A stretch of 64,000 bases of DNA from Plicaturopsis crispa FD-325 SS-3 (Eukaryota; Basidiomycota; Agaricomycetes; Amylocorticiales; Amylocorticiaceae): contig KN832559.1 in assembly GCA_000827205.1 (NCBI GenBank), positions 309,167 through 373,166 on the forward strand. Direction: 5' to 3'. Both the position numbers and the translations under genes were made by a program. Below the pieces are notes generated by a model that was not told the DNA's origin, did no database searches, and was given only the letters and a program-made list of their open reading frames with translations. Below are positions 49,454 through 60,336 of the stretch, piece by piece; within the stretch, counting starts at the first letter, position 1, and every line of letters begins with the position of its first letter.

Positions 49454-50384
49454 CTACAGTCCACCCAGCCGGACCCTAACGCGTTCGAGCGCTTTCCCGA
49501 GCTCGTTGCGTCCTTCGCCGTTTTTTCCGATACCCCAGAACGGATCTTGTGCGGAATCCTGTGCGAATGGTCAGATATGCAGACGCGTTTGGACTTTCAT
49601 CTTACGCACGTCTATAAGCTCAGCGTCTCCCGTAGCAAGCAATTCTTTCCGCAGAATCGGGTGTTGGATGAACTTGAACATCAAGACTTCCTCCATCTGC
49701 TGCCCATGAGAAATCGTCGGCTGGCTAATAAACAATTCGAATACCTTTTGGAGATTCACTCGAGACCAGTCGCAGCGCATGTAACGACTATGCTCATGAG
49801 CGCATTCCAAAGCCTTCCGCGGCTTTAGGCTGCATGTCCTCACGAGCTCGGCTATCTGAGGGAAGTGGCCATGAAACTGAAGAGAGATCTGGTAAGCGTT
49901 GCCCTGTGAAGAAGAAAAACGATAAGCGTACCTTCATCGACTGAAATAGGTGTTCGCTGGTTGGATAATCCCTCCCTTTGTACGTGACTGGGTGCAGGGA
50001 GAAATTGGAAAATCCGTTGTACGGGTTGCGTTTGTGATAGAAGTAGATACGCCGGCGGGGTTGGGACGGCGATGAGGGGAAGTGGGAACGGGGAGAGATC
50101 GGGGTCGGAGAGGCTGGCAACGGCATATGCGATGGGACTTCGAGGCGACCTCCCCAGTTGATTGGATTCCACTCAACGGCTCGATGAGCGGTCTGGCGCT
50201 GCGGCTTAGAACGACGTTCATTGTTCCAACCAGAGGCTGAGTGGGGCTTCTGGACGAATTTGTGAGCGTCATGCCCTTCCTCCTCAGACTCAGTCGGCCA
50301 AGTGGCACGCCTTAGTCGGGGGACTACTGGCACGGGGAAACGTGAGCTCGGATGCAGGTTTGGAGCTAGGAATTCAGGATACAT
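49454..50384 (-). CDS. NADAR-domain protein 1 (YbiA/DUF1768-like)
   Basis: Predicted NADAR enzyme; family members act on ADP-ribose-linked or riboflavin-pathway N-glycosides, and some are reported to strip ADP-ribose from guanine. Exons: 49932-50384, 49745-49876, 49610-49696, 49454-49558. After a disordered, basic N-terminus the domain reads IYFYHKRNPYNGFSNFSLHP, VTYKGRDYPTSEHLFQSMK, FHGHFPQIAELVRTCSLKPR, DWSRVNLQK|MEEVLMFKF and FIQHPILRKELLATGDAELI, ending DSAQDPFWGIGKNGEGRNEL and GKALERVRVRLGGL. Conserved FSNF, TSEHLFQ, W-x3-N...M and FWGIG-x-(D/N)-G-x-G-x-N-x-LGK positions are all present. A minus-strand TATATAAG at 50436-50443 lies only about 20 bp before the Met at 50417, so I take the next Met (50384) as start. 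Same intron layout as NADAR 2. Confidence 0.93.
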
Positions 50385-50435
50385 GGCAAGATGCTCACCG
50401 GGGGATACATTCCACACAAGTCGGTCCCCTGTTTA

Positions 50436-50443
50436 CTTATATA
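50436..50443 (-). promoter_or_regulatory. TATA box of NADAR gene 1
   Basis: TATATAAG on the minus strand, 52-59 bp before the chosen Met at 50384. The NADAR 2 gene has a matching element at a similar distance. Confidence 0.65.
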
Positions 50444-51033
50444 CGCGCTTCAACGTCGGAGTGCTCACTAGTGCTCACTGCTTACTCCTAGCGTCTCGAA
50501 CATCGCGGTCTCTTGAACATTTCCTTATCAAAAAGCCCAGGACGATGCTCTGCTCTTCGACATGGGAGTTTTGGCAACGTGTCGCAGTAGTTTCATGTTG
50601 ATTTTAGCCCGAAACACGGACAGCAGAAGAGGTTTTCGAAAACGAGTAGATCGTCGTGCAAGTCAACGCCAGAAATGGGGCGCGGGGACTTGCGATTTCC
50701 TTTTATGGCTCTCCTTCTTACCACCATGTTCTCAGGCGTCGTTCTTCCAACACTGGCGCGCTGCCAATGAAATCTCGTCGATAATTGGTGTCTCCTAATA
50801 CAAGTCCCCGTTAAAAACTGAATTGATTTGCAGCTCGTCATGAGATTGATGCAGGTGAGCACGCAGTATGCGTTGCAGCAGACTGGCGGAGCATTCGCCG
50901 CGCGTTGTCCTGCAGGAACATCTTGATGCATTCTGCCCTCAGGTTCTACGTGTAAAATTGGTATGTATATGCGCCCAGGCCGACACCACCATTTATACTT
51001 GTTCCCCCGTTTTTGGCGCTAACTCGAAATACC
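50444..51033. other. Divergent promoter between NADAR 1 and the PARP-like gene
   Basis: About 600 bp shared by two genes with opposite predicted activities. No TATA box is obvious on the + side (TTATAC near 50992). An upstream non-coding or coding exon for the PARP-like gene cannot be excluded. Confidence 0.55.
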
Positions 51034-52163
51034 ATGACAGTCAATGATTTCGGCGCAGAGAATCCTATCGATCAGCGGCCGATAGAAACGCGTCTAATAG
51101 CGTTGCAGAACCGAGATCCCGAGTACATGAAAGGTACGTACCCGTCGTGGCGGATTCACACCGTGACAGGAGCTGACGCCGTAGTTGCAGTGCAGAAGGA
51201 CTTTCTGAGGGGCTGGAAGCACCCTGGGAAGCAGCCGAAACCTGCGGTTCACGCAGTCTTCAAAATTGTGGCGTCCTACGCAAATATGGAGGCCTACCTT
51301 CAGTACCGGTTGGTCTATCCACCACATGCATAATAGTGCCGCTGCTTATTCATTCCGTTGCTAGTGATTTAGTCGAAACATCACCTTCCCTTAAACGGTC
51401 ACCGAGTCTAAGTCCTGGAAACGAGTGTTTACTCTTCCACGGTACCAGTCGTGCCTGCCTTCTAGGAGACAGCATCGATAATATACGGCCCTGCGCCCTG
51501 ACCGAATGCTTTCTCTGCTGCATTATTCGGAATTCTTTCGATATCGAAAAGTGCGGTATGTCGTATACGTAGATCGCAATGGTGGACATGCATCTCATCC
51601 ACATTTAATGTGACAGGCTCTAAACACAAATTTAGGAGGTGACTCAAAATATACCTCCTTATGAGCGCTTCTTGTTTAGCTGATGCTGGTTAGGTTTGGC
51701 AACGGTATTTATACCACGTCGTGTTCCTCGAGTAGGTCGTGGATCCGTCGTTTCCCACCTCGCAGCGATGCTGACAATCCTGTCCAGAGGCGGATGACTA
51801 TCTGGAGGACCTCGCGAAGACGCCACGATTTAGGGTACTCCTGGTCAACCGCGTCGTCGTCGGCAATACATTCAAGCAACGGAAGAATGCGGTCAACTTG
51901 ACAGAACCTCCTTCTGGGTATCATTCTGTGCGTGGGATTTGCTTCTATCCATAACCATGATAAGTAGCGACACGTCTAATCGTCCGTCCTGTTCACAGGT
52001 TCTCGGAGAACCTGGCGAGGACCTGAATTACGAAGAAACAGTCGTTTATGATAATGCGGCGATCCGCCCGGCATATGTTGTCGTTTACGGGACTCCGCCA
52101 GCGTCTGATTCCAAGTTTAAGGCGTTGGTTCAGGCTCTTTTCAGTACACCCCTTGCCTCGTAG
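51034..52163 (+). CDS. PARP-like ADP-ribosyltransferase catalytic-domain protein
   Basis: Predicted NAD+-dependent ADP-ribosyltransferase, about 276 residues with the fold's H-Y-E signature. Exons: 51034-51308, 51365-51555, 51617-51638, 51694-51731, 51788-51927, 51999-52163; all phases agree, and exons 3 and 4 are only 22 and 38 nt. Order of motifs: KPAVHAVFKIVASYANMEAY, ECLLFHGTSRACLLGDSI (His of the triad), CALTECFLCCIIRNSFDIEK (Cys-rich insert), FRRFGNGIYTTSCSSKADDY (Tyr), VLLVNRVVVGNTFKQRKNAV, SGYHSVLGEPGEDLNYEETV (Glu region) and YDNAAIRPAYVVVYGTPPAS. The upstream in-frame TTG is not used; the first ATG is at 51034. It lacks zinc knuckles, unlike the gene at 55124-56443. It lies between two NADAR genes. 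Target unknown (protein, nucleic acid or small molecule). Confidence 0.88.
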
Positions 52164-52392
52164 CGGTTTTCAATGCCGAGAGAGTATGTTATTTAATTTA
52201 TCATCGGACGTTTGCAATGTTGCTGGTGACCAGGGACTCATAACTGAGCGACGTGAGGGAGATCACACTATCTGGAGCAAGGCGAATGAAGTGAATCAAC
52301 AACACATTAGCTACTGTACACCGATATAAGTAAATAGGGCTGGGGTACTGGTCGATCTAAATAACGGGGAAAGAACGAAAAGGCTATGACAA

Positions 52393-53367
52393 TCATACGG
52401 AAGCCTGCGCTCCGCCGAGCCGCGCACGAACACGTTCAAGGGCTTTCCCGAGCTCATTGCTACCCTTTCCATCGGCTCCGATACCCCAGAAAGCATCCAG
52501 GGCAGAGTCCTAAAAAGTTGTAAGGACATTGCGCATAGAACCGGTCGACTGCAGCCTACCTCTACAAGCTCAGCGTCGCCTGTCGAGAGGAGCTCGTTTT
52601 GCAGGTCGCGGTGCTGAGTGAATTTCAACATCAAGACCTCCTCCATCTACAAGAACAAATGAGAACTTGTGTGTACAATATAATGCAAAACGACGAGCCT
52701 TTTGAATGTTGACATCGAACCAATCTGGACGTCGGTAGTTCTGATATAGACGCGCGCATTCGAAGACCTGGCGTGGTCGGGGACCGCACGTCCTCATGAT
52801 CTCGGCGAGGCGATCGTCTTGGTCGTGGAACTGGAATGCCGTCAACGCATGTACAGGCTCAAATGCAGAAGTACTCACCTTCATCGACTGGAATAAATGC
52901 TCGCTGGTGGGATAGGTCTTGCCTTTATATTGGACAGGGTGTGCAGAGAAATTGGTGAACCCGTAGTGGGGATTATGTTTGTGATAGAAAAGAATGCGCT
53001 GACGCCGGAAGGGCGAGACGGGCGTGCGAGGTGATCCCCGACTTCGAGAAGGATACATCTGTGTTGGAGCCTGGAGATGACCTCCTCGATTTGTGGGTGC
53101 ATTCCGCGCAGGATTGCGAGGGCGGCTAGCCTCAGGGGAAGAGCGCGAGTGCTGACTTGTAGGGGAAGGGTTTATCTGTTTGAACGCATTCTCGATAGTG
53201 TTCGGCGACCACTGGTCTGGAGGACACATGGACGGAATATAGACCGTGCGCGTACGCTCCTCGACGCGCCAAGTGATTGTCTCTCGCACACCTGGCGCAG
53301 TTGACGGCCGCGTTGTGAACTGCGGGGTGGCAGGTGAGGTTACGACGGAGATTTTAGGATGGTGCAT
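52393..53367 (-). CDS. NADAR-domain protein 2 (YbiA/DUF1768-like), paralogue of NADAR 1
   Basis: Second NADAR gene. Exons: 52879-53367, 52699-52830, 52560-52646, 52393-52509. Exons 2 and 3 have exactly the same lengths (132 and 87 nt) as in NADAR 1, so the pair arose by duplication. Domain text: ILFYHKHNPHYGFTNFSAHP, VQYKGKTYPTSEHLFQSMK, FHDQDDRLAEIMRTCGPRPR, DWFDVNIQK|MEEVLMLKF, ENELLSTGDAELVE-like end of exon 3 (read as QNELLSTGDAELVE), then DSALDAFWGIGADGKGSNEL and GKALERVRARLGGAQASV. The first block has FTNF where NADAR 1 has FSNF. The intron after NIQK starts with GC (GCTCGT) instead of GT; the other gene has GT there. The Met at 53412 lies about 12 bp from a TATAAG, so the Met at 53367 is preferred. 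Confidence 0.93.
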
Positions 53368-53423
53368 GGTGGCAAGGGTGCTCACAGAGAGAAAGTTGCG
53401 AGCTGGCCTCATGCATTTCAGTA

Positions 53424-53429
53424 CTTATA
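53424..53429 (-). promoter_or_regulatory. TATA-like box of NADAR gene 2
   Basis: TATAAG on the minus strand, about 57-62 bp before the preferred Met at 53367, mirroring the NADAR 1 promoter. Confidence 0.55.
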
Positions 53430-53756
53430 TCGCAAGCGCAGCAGAGCGGCAAAAGCATGGACTTAGACCTAACTGAGACTTATACGATAAGAACAGTTAC
53501 TCCCGGCCTTGCACAAATAACGTGGTCAGATGCGGTGTATCGGAACGCCATCGACACAAAGGAAACGATGCAATAGTCCTCGAGGCCATGCACGCACCAG
53601 GGAGACGGTGAAGGTTCAGAACGTTCAGAACTGGAGCGGTGCTGTTGGTGCTGTTGGTGCGCCACAGGGCGCGCTTTCGGGCCGCGGCCTTTCAATCAAA
53701 CGTTCCACGTTCAGATTGGTTCAACTTGTCGCGTTGGCGTCTACTACATCGTCGGC
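53430..53756. other. Gap between NADAR 2 and the transposon
   Basis: About 330 bp with no gene seen. It includes a doubled GCTGTTGGT at 53640-53659. Confidence 0.5.
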
Positions 53757-54723
53757 GTCTGCCCTAGTGTTGCCGTCGAGGCGAGTCCGACTCGTTTTTA
53801 ACTCGCCTCACCTCGAAAAAAGCCCAACTCGTTCCCAACTCGCCTCGCGAGTTACAACTCGACGCAACTCGCGAGGTGATCAATGTCTGACTAAGCACTT
53901 TCCCATCTGCCAACTGAACTCTGAGCGCGCGTCCACTGTCGCGCCGCTGCGCGTCCTTAGGTCTTTCACTTCTTCATTGAAGTTAAGTATTGGTCTTGGG
54001 ATTGGAACGCTGTCTTTGCAAGCTCTCAACGAGCCCGCCATCGTCGACAACCTGAACGTAGTCAAAAAATTCCCGACGGCCGTCACGATCAAGGACCCCA
54101 TCCTCGTGCTGAACGTGAACTCAAACCGCAAGAGCGTGTCGCACGCTGCTTGGAACCGGCACGTATGATATCTTACGCGCTGTCGCAACCATGTTTTTTT
54201 TTCTTATGGTGTTTTTATCTCAGCGCAGATACTATTTATTAACCGCAAATGAACAGTGAGCAAGGCTCGCGCAATGAATGCTTCAGGCTTTCGACTGATG
54301 TCAACTTTTTGCGCCGCCGCTCTGCGACGCACATCATCTCGAAGTAGTGTATATTAGCTTGACCTCGAATCTGTATAGATATTCGTCCTCGTAGATTGCA
54401 GCTTAATGGCAGCTTATTCCATTACGTATGCATTTCTACAACATTGTTTGCGAGCGCAGCGAGCAATTGTAGATGTTGTCAGCGACGAGCGCGCGCTGCT
54501 ACGCCGGCCCGCGTATCTGGTATAAGTAAGTACACTGGAGACAGGACGACGAGCATGGCTGGGACCAATGGAGATTTCTGATTGGCTGGGAAGTCGGTCC
54601 GAGAAACGTGGAAACTCGCGAGGTGAACTCGTCTCGCCTCGTTTCCAACTCGAAAAATCGAGTTACACCGAGTTGGCCAACTCGCCTCGCCTCACCTCGA
54701 CTCGCGGCAACACTAGTCTGCCC
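53757..54723. mobile_element. Non-autonomous hAT-type DNA transposon with 8-bp target duplication
   Basis: The element runs from 53765 to 54715 (951 bp). It starts TAGTGTTGCCG and ends CGGCAACACTA, an 11-bp perfect terminal inverted repeat, and is flanked on both sides by GTCTGCCC (53757-53764 and 54716-54723), a perfect 8-bp target-site duplication. Length of duplication and TIR sequence fit the hAT superfamily. Both ends carry dense subterminal repeats built on AACTCG/CGAGTT (for example AACTCGCCTCACCTCG left, CCAACTCGCCTCGCCTCACC right), the usual transposase-binding arrangement. No transposase frame is present, so it depends on a helper elsewhere. Exact flanks suggest a recent insertion. 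Confidence 0.9.
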
Positions 54724-55123
54724 CAGTTTTGCCCTCATTGTAACAATTTTCTCGAGATTAGCACTGGCCTTGCAGAACCATCGTGACTGCTAGGCAGTCG
54801 AAATACACGTTTGCCAGAGGTGCGTCGGTCGTTTAAACCACCAATGTCGCAACCAAGTTCACGATCTAAATACTGTAGGTGTCCATTTGCAGAAACTACA
54901 CAAGTTTGACAGACTCAGAGCTGCTCGCAAAATGTAGCTCAGAGTCGGAGTTGTCGTGTTTGCCCCATGTGCAGACATGCAGTGTCGTGTCGTGCCACAT
55001 GCCACCTGTGCCGTGCAGGTCGAGGCAGCTGTATACCCGGAATAATATCGCAAAGCTTTGGAATAATTGCGAGCGATTCATATACCGGGAATATTAATGA
55101 TATGGATCACCACCATCCGCCAT
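54724..55123. other. Gap between the transposon and the second PARP-like gene
   Basis: About 400 bp, no coding signal. Presumed 3' side of the minus-strand gene. Confidence 0.5.
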
Positions 55124-56443
55124 CTACATCTGGTAAAATATGATAAAGGACGGGATGATAGCATCTGCGTTCTTGTGAAACACCACCTCTTCGTCAATCT
55201 AGAGTATAGTTACAGGTACTTTGTAAGTGCTGGCTTTGTGAATGTTCTGAAAATGACTCAATGCTCACCACTGATTCCTCTTGAATTCCGTTGGGCAGGA
55301 ACACTCGAGAACGCCGCCTACTAGGGAAGTCGCTTGATGCTGGTACGAGGGTATCGCATGCGACCATCACTTTGTAGGTCGATGTCGAAGGAATGCACGC
55401 GTCTTTGTCTGCAATCTCAGGGTTGAGGTAAGTGTAGATCCCGTCTCCGTATCTGTATACCAGTCAATCATTTTTAACAACCACGCATGCTTTGAAGTGC
55501 TCACATTCCGTGTTGTGTTGAATCGTCGAAGATGAAAGATCGGAAAGACGACTTCACGGCGGTACAGATTCCGCACATCTTGTAATCGCACAATTTGCCG
55601 TTTTCCAACAGCGGGCAATGACAGACAGAAGCAAAGTACGTCCTCTTTTCGCGGAGACCAGGGGTGGCTAGATGTCGCTTTCTGTGGGGATCATGAATGG
55701 GGTGATTTACCAGATAGACATGCTCTTCTTACTGGTATGCTTCGTATCTCGCTATATCATCTTCGAGATTGGTAACCTGCTGGATCTGGAATCCGCTAGG
55801 AAATGTGTGGCTATTCCAACACAGCTCAATCTCTTTGAACACTAAAATGTCATGTCAGTAACAATTCTACTCTCCAGTTTAAATCGTGGCTAACTGGATT
55901 GGAAGATATCGCTGTGATGCGCTAGCATGCGAAGGCGGGGTCTCGGTTGCTGGCCGCGTCGGTGGCATGGAACGCAACGGTCCTTCACGGCTGGAGGTAG
56001 CCACTTGCACACCGAGCACTCGTCAGTCATCTCGAGACGAACCCCCTCACTATAATCACGTCAGTCGCTGAACAAAAAATTGTCGACACAAACTAACTTT
56101 CCGTGGAACTCAGAGCAAAATCCAGACCACTCTGACAGACCGGCTGCGTTACATCCTTGTATGGGACATGTACGAGGGGGTGGTGCTCGCGTTACGGGCT
56201 GGACTTTTTTTGCGCAGGTTCTGCCGCAATACGGGTGCTGGAATCCACGCTCGACGTATTTCGGCTTGACTCCGCAAACCTGTCAGGACTCTGCGGTCAG
56301 GTGTCAGTGAACAGTAGCGTCACTGCGATACTTGCCTCACAAAGATTCTTGTCTTTCTTCTCGCTGCTCGTCAAGAGTTTCTCGGTTTTGGCGGCTACCC
56401 AGTTTGTGAGGGTGGACATGGCAGCAATCGTATCTGGATCCAT
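55124..56443 (-). CDS. Zinc-knuckle PARP-like protein with altered catalytic histidine region
   Basis: Divergent PARP-like protein, about 316 residues in seven exons: 56336-56443, 56098-56279, 55895-56049, 55733-55841, 55505-55642, 55269-55452, 55124-55198. N-terminus MDPDTIAAMSTLTNWVAAKT, then knuckles CEVCGVKPKY with PYCGRTCAKK, CPIQGCNAAG with FCSEFHG, and CSVCKWLPPAVKDRCVPC. The catalytic part reads FKEIELCWNSHTFPSGFQIQ, YFASVCHCPLLENGKLC, KMCGICTAVKSSFRSFIF, YGDGIYTYLNPEIADKDACI (Tyr), YKVMVACDTLVPASSD, and IDEEVVFHKNADAIIPSF (Glu). Where the neighbouring PARP-like gene has FHGTSRACLL, this one reads YFASVCHCPLL, so the usual HG(T/S) motif is not seen; it may be inactive or use another chemistry. 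Intron 1 begins GCAAGT (GC-AG type). The acceptor of exon 5 (AAAAGAG) is weak. Confidence 0.75.
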
Positions 56444-57111
56444 ACGTACTCATCGCCGGTGCGCACTCTTTATCAAGAGACGGCGTCTAACTGCTGAGAA
56501 CAAGGATCACAGGCAGGACAAGGCATGGTGCTACAACGTGTTTTCTCACACGTGCTATCAGCGCGATTTCACGCAACCGTCACAGTGCGCTGTGCATTGG
56601 CCTGCAAGAATCCACACCGACAATGCGCATCGTCCGCGTGTCCTTGTATTCTCCCATTGACCATTGTTACGCACCAGGGAGTGCTTTGTTCTCCGGACTC
56701 AGGACAGCTCAGGACTCGTCACCCTCGATGTCGATAACAAACATCGCCGCAAAACACTGTGCCACATGTCCGAGTCAAGTTTAAGCTTTAGGGTTGCAGT
56801 AAGATAACAACCATAATTCGTCGCTTCGCCTGTAAACTCCTGTAAAATATTGGCATTTATCTGGATGCGTAAGTTATGGAGTAGTTATCGTTCATGTCGA
56901 CTTGATTCCGAGACGCCGTTCAAGGGGTATCCCGACCCGACAACACCATAGCATGCAGCCGGTGCCGAGCGCCGTAGCGAGGACTACTATTGATCATGCA
57001 GGTCTTGCTGCTGCCTCAGAGGCTCAACGCAAGTAAAATTCGAGGCTCATGCTCCGGGCTCCTGCGAAAGGTTTACAAGTTTGCATTTCCTTCTAATGTT
57101 TTTACACAGTT
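56444..57111. other. Intergenic region
   Basis: Promoter of the zinc-knuckle PARP-like gene and 3' side of the MARVEL-like gene. No coding chain found. Confidence 0.45.
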
Positions 57112-58061
57112 CTACACAGTCGTTGCAATCGACGTGATTGTCAGCGGTCGTTGTGGCGTACGAATTATGCTACGGGTCGACTGCCACGCTAGCCACATTA
57201 TCGTTAACATCCCCAAAGTGAGAGCCAATATCTGAACGACCCCAAGCGCTTTAAAGATACCATCACGTCAGGAATCTGCGACACGACGAGGTGTTTCGAG
57301 ATAGACGTACCGACAAGCGTCTGTATCTGCCCGCAGTATACAAGCTCTGCGCATGTAGCCTCGGTGAACAGGTGTGGCTGAGATCCGTTCAGAACCGCGG
57401 CCCCGACGATCCAGAAAATCCAAGTCACGATGACCCAGGTCGCCTGGGCACCAATCGATGATATCGCGTGCTGCGACCATATTGGATGCATGAAGAGGAA
57501 GGTGTATGCGCCGGCCGTCAAGGCTGTCCAGCATGCAGAAAACCTGTGGCGGGGGGTGCTCGTGAATGATGTGTAGACTGAAGATGATGGAACATAGCTA
57601 CAGGAGCATTCGTGAGCCAATACGAAGACTGGAGTTCGGGCTATTGTCGTTTAGGCGGAACTGTAGAAGTAACCAGCTTGCTACAGCGATCTGTCAATAA
57701 AGCAAACTTCAGACCAGACATATCATATCTCGAGAAACGCTAGTCACTCGCCTCCGCCAAACTTGAAAACACCATTAGGGCATAGACACCTTAAGGACAG
57801 ACACTTTAATGGGCTGGTGAGAGAGGGTATCGGGTTCAAAGACTTACCCGGTGCGTATTGCTGCAATCGGCGTCCTGAAGTCTTGTTCAAAGGCTTCGGG
57901 TGCTTCTTCCCGTAGCGGTACACCAGGTACAGCGCACACGAGTATAGCAAAGCGAGGAGCGGGGTAACTGCCGATAAAACGGCGGTCAATGTGGTTGACG
58001 TATGATTTCCGCTGCTAGCAGCGGTCGCGAGAGATATCGAAGAATTGACGAGGGGCGCCAT
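57112..58061 (-). CDS. MARVEL-like four-helix membrane protein
   Basis: Predicted tetraspanning membrane protein of about 229 residues, as in fungal MARVEL-type proteins of membrane apposition and trafficking. Exons: 57848-58061, 57790-57803, 57602-57690, 57311-57543, 57112-57248. Helix 1 is LTAVLSAVTPLLALLYSCAL, helix 2 around VSVLKIAVASWLLLQF, helix 3 ATWVIVTWIFWIVGAAVLNG, followed by the Cys-bearing loop FTEATCAELVYCGQIQTLVA, and helix 4 LGVVQILALTLGMLTIMWLA. The second exon is a 14-nt microexon (encoding about five residues, VSVLK) needed to keep frame. The loop with TCxxxxYCG is the part that best matches the family. The N-terminal exon is the least secure link. Confidence 0.75.
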
Positions 58062-58918
58062 TGAGATGGCTGTGGATGTGCTGAATGGCGATCCGAGCCT
58101 GCGGAGGGGAGCGTAGAGCCAGCCAGCTATAAGAGTGTCCGCTGTGAGAGTAATTGAGCAACAGGTCTCTGGCAGATATGGGTGTGAAGGGCGAAAATCC
58201 TATTTCTCCGTGGGGGCTTGTAGGTCCATAGATTGAGATCTGCCTATGGTCAGCTTTCAGGAAGAGAATTAAATACGCACGTAGTGCGGACGGCTTCGCT
58301 TCGGGGGGCATAGCTATCGCGTTGATGGCGACGAAAGCCTCGTGTTTGAGGCCTGGCAGGAGGCTACTACCCATTGTCCGGCCCCGTACGTCGGGTCTCG
58401 AGGACTTTCTGTACGACGCATCATCCCAGCATCATCCTGGGACCTGGATAGAGTTGTCCAAAGTTGACCAGCATAGTGCACCGTGAAAATTTGGAAGGGG
58501 TTTACCAAATTTCATCCGTAAAATAACCTCGTGCAAGCACGCTGCAGCAGACGTTAACGTCGCCGTCACCCCGTCCGGAAGATAGCTAGCCGACTTCCGG
58601 TCAGCAACTTGTGGGTCAAACGCAACGAGAAAACGAACCTCATACTATAGCGATTCCGGAGCAAACATGGACGTCAGGAGGAGGTTAGAACGATGGTCAT
58701 GCATGTCAACATGAAAAGTTGAAGCTCCTCCGATCACGCTTGGAACCCGCATAAAAGCCGTTACTCAGTGTGATTAGCAGCATGTAGAGCCAATGCATAT
58801 GCGGGAGTGGTTTTATTGCATGGAGCATAAGGACACGCGTGAACGCATCGACGTACATCATAGACAGCCACCATACTCAGCAGACTTGAAAACCCCATAT
58901 AACTACCTGCGGAGTCAT
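58062..58918. other. Intergenic region
   Basis: Promoter of the MARVEL-like gene and 3' side of RPL4. A 119-codon minus frame at 58015-58374 has no motif and overlaps the MARVEL start. Confidence 0.45.

Positions 58919-60336
<1,418 letters not shown>

Noticed and set aside
51013-51033. Upstream extension of the PARP-like gene (MALTRNT)
   Set aside because: The extension begins at TTG, not ATG; the first ATG in frame is at 51034.
53530-54168. 212-codon frame crossing the left end of the hAT element
   Set aside because: It spans the target-site duplication and terminal repeat and has no transposase or other motif, so it is a chance frame.
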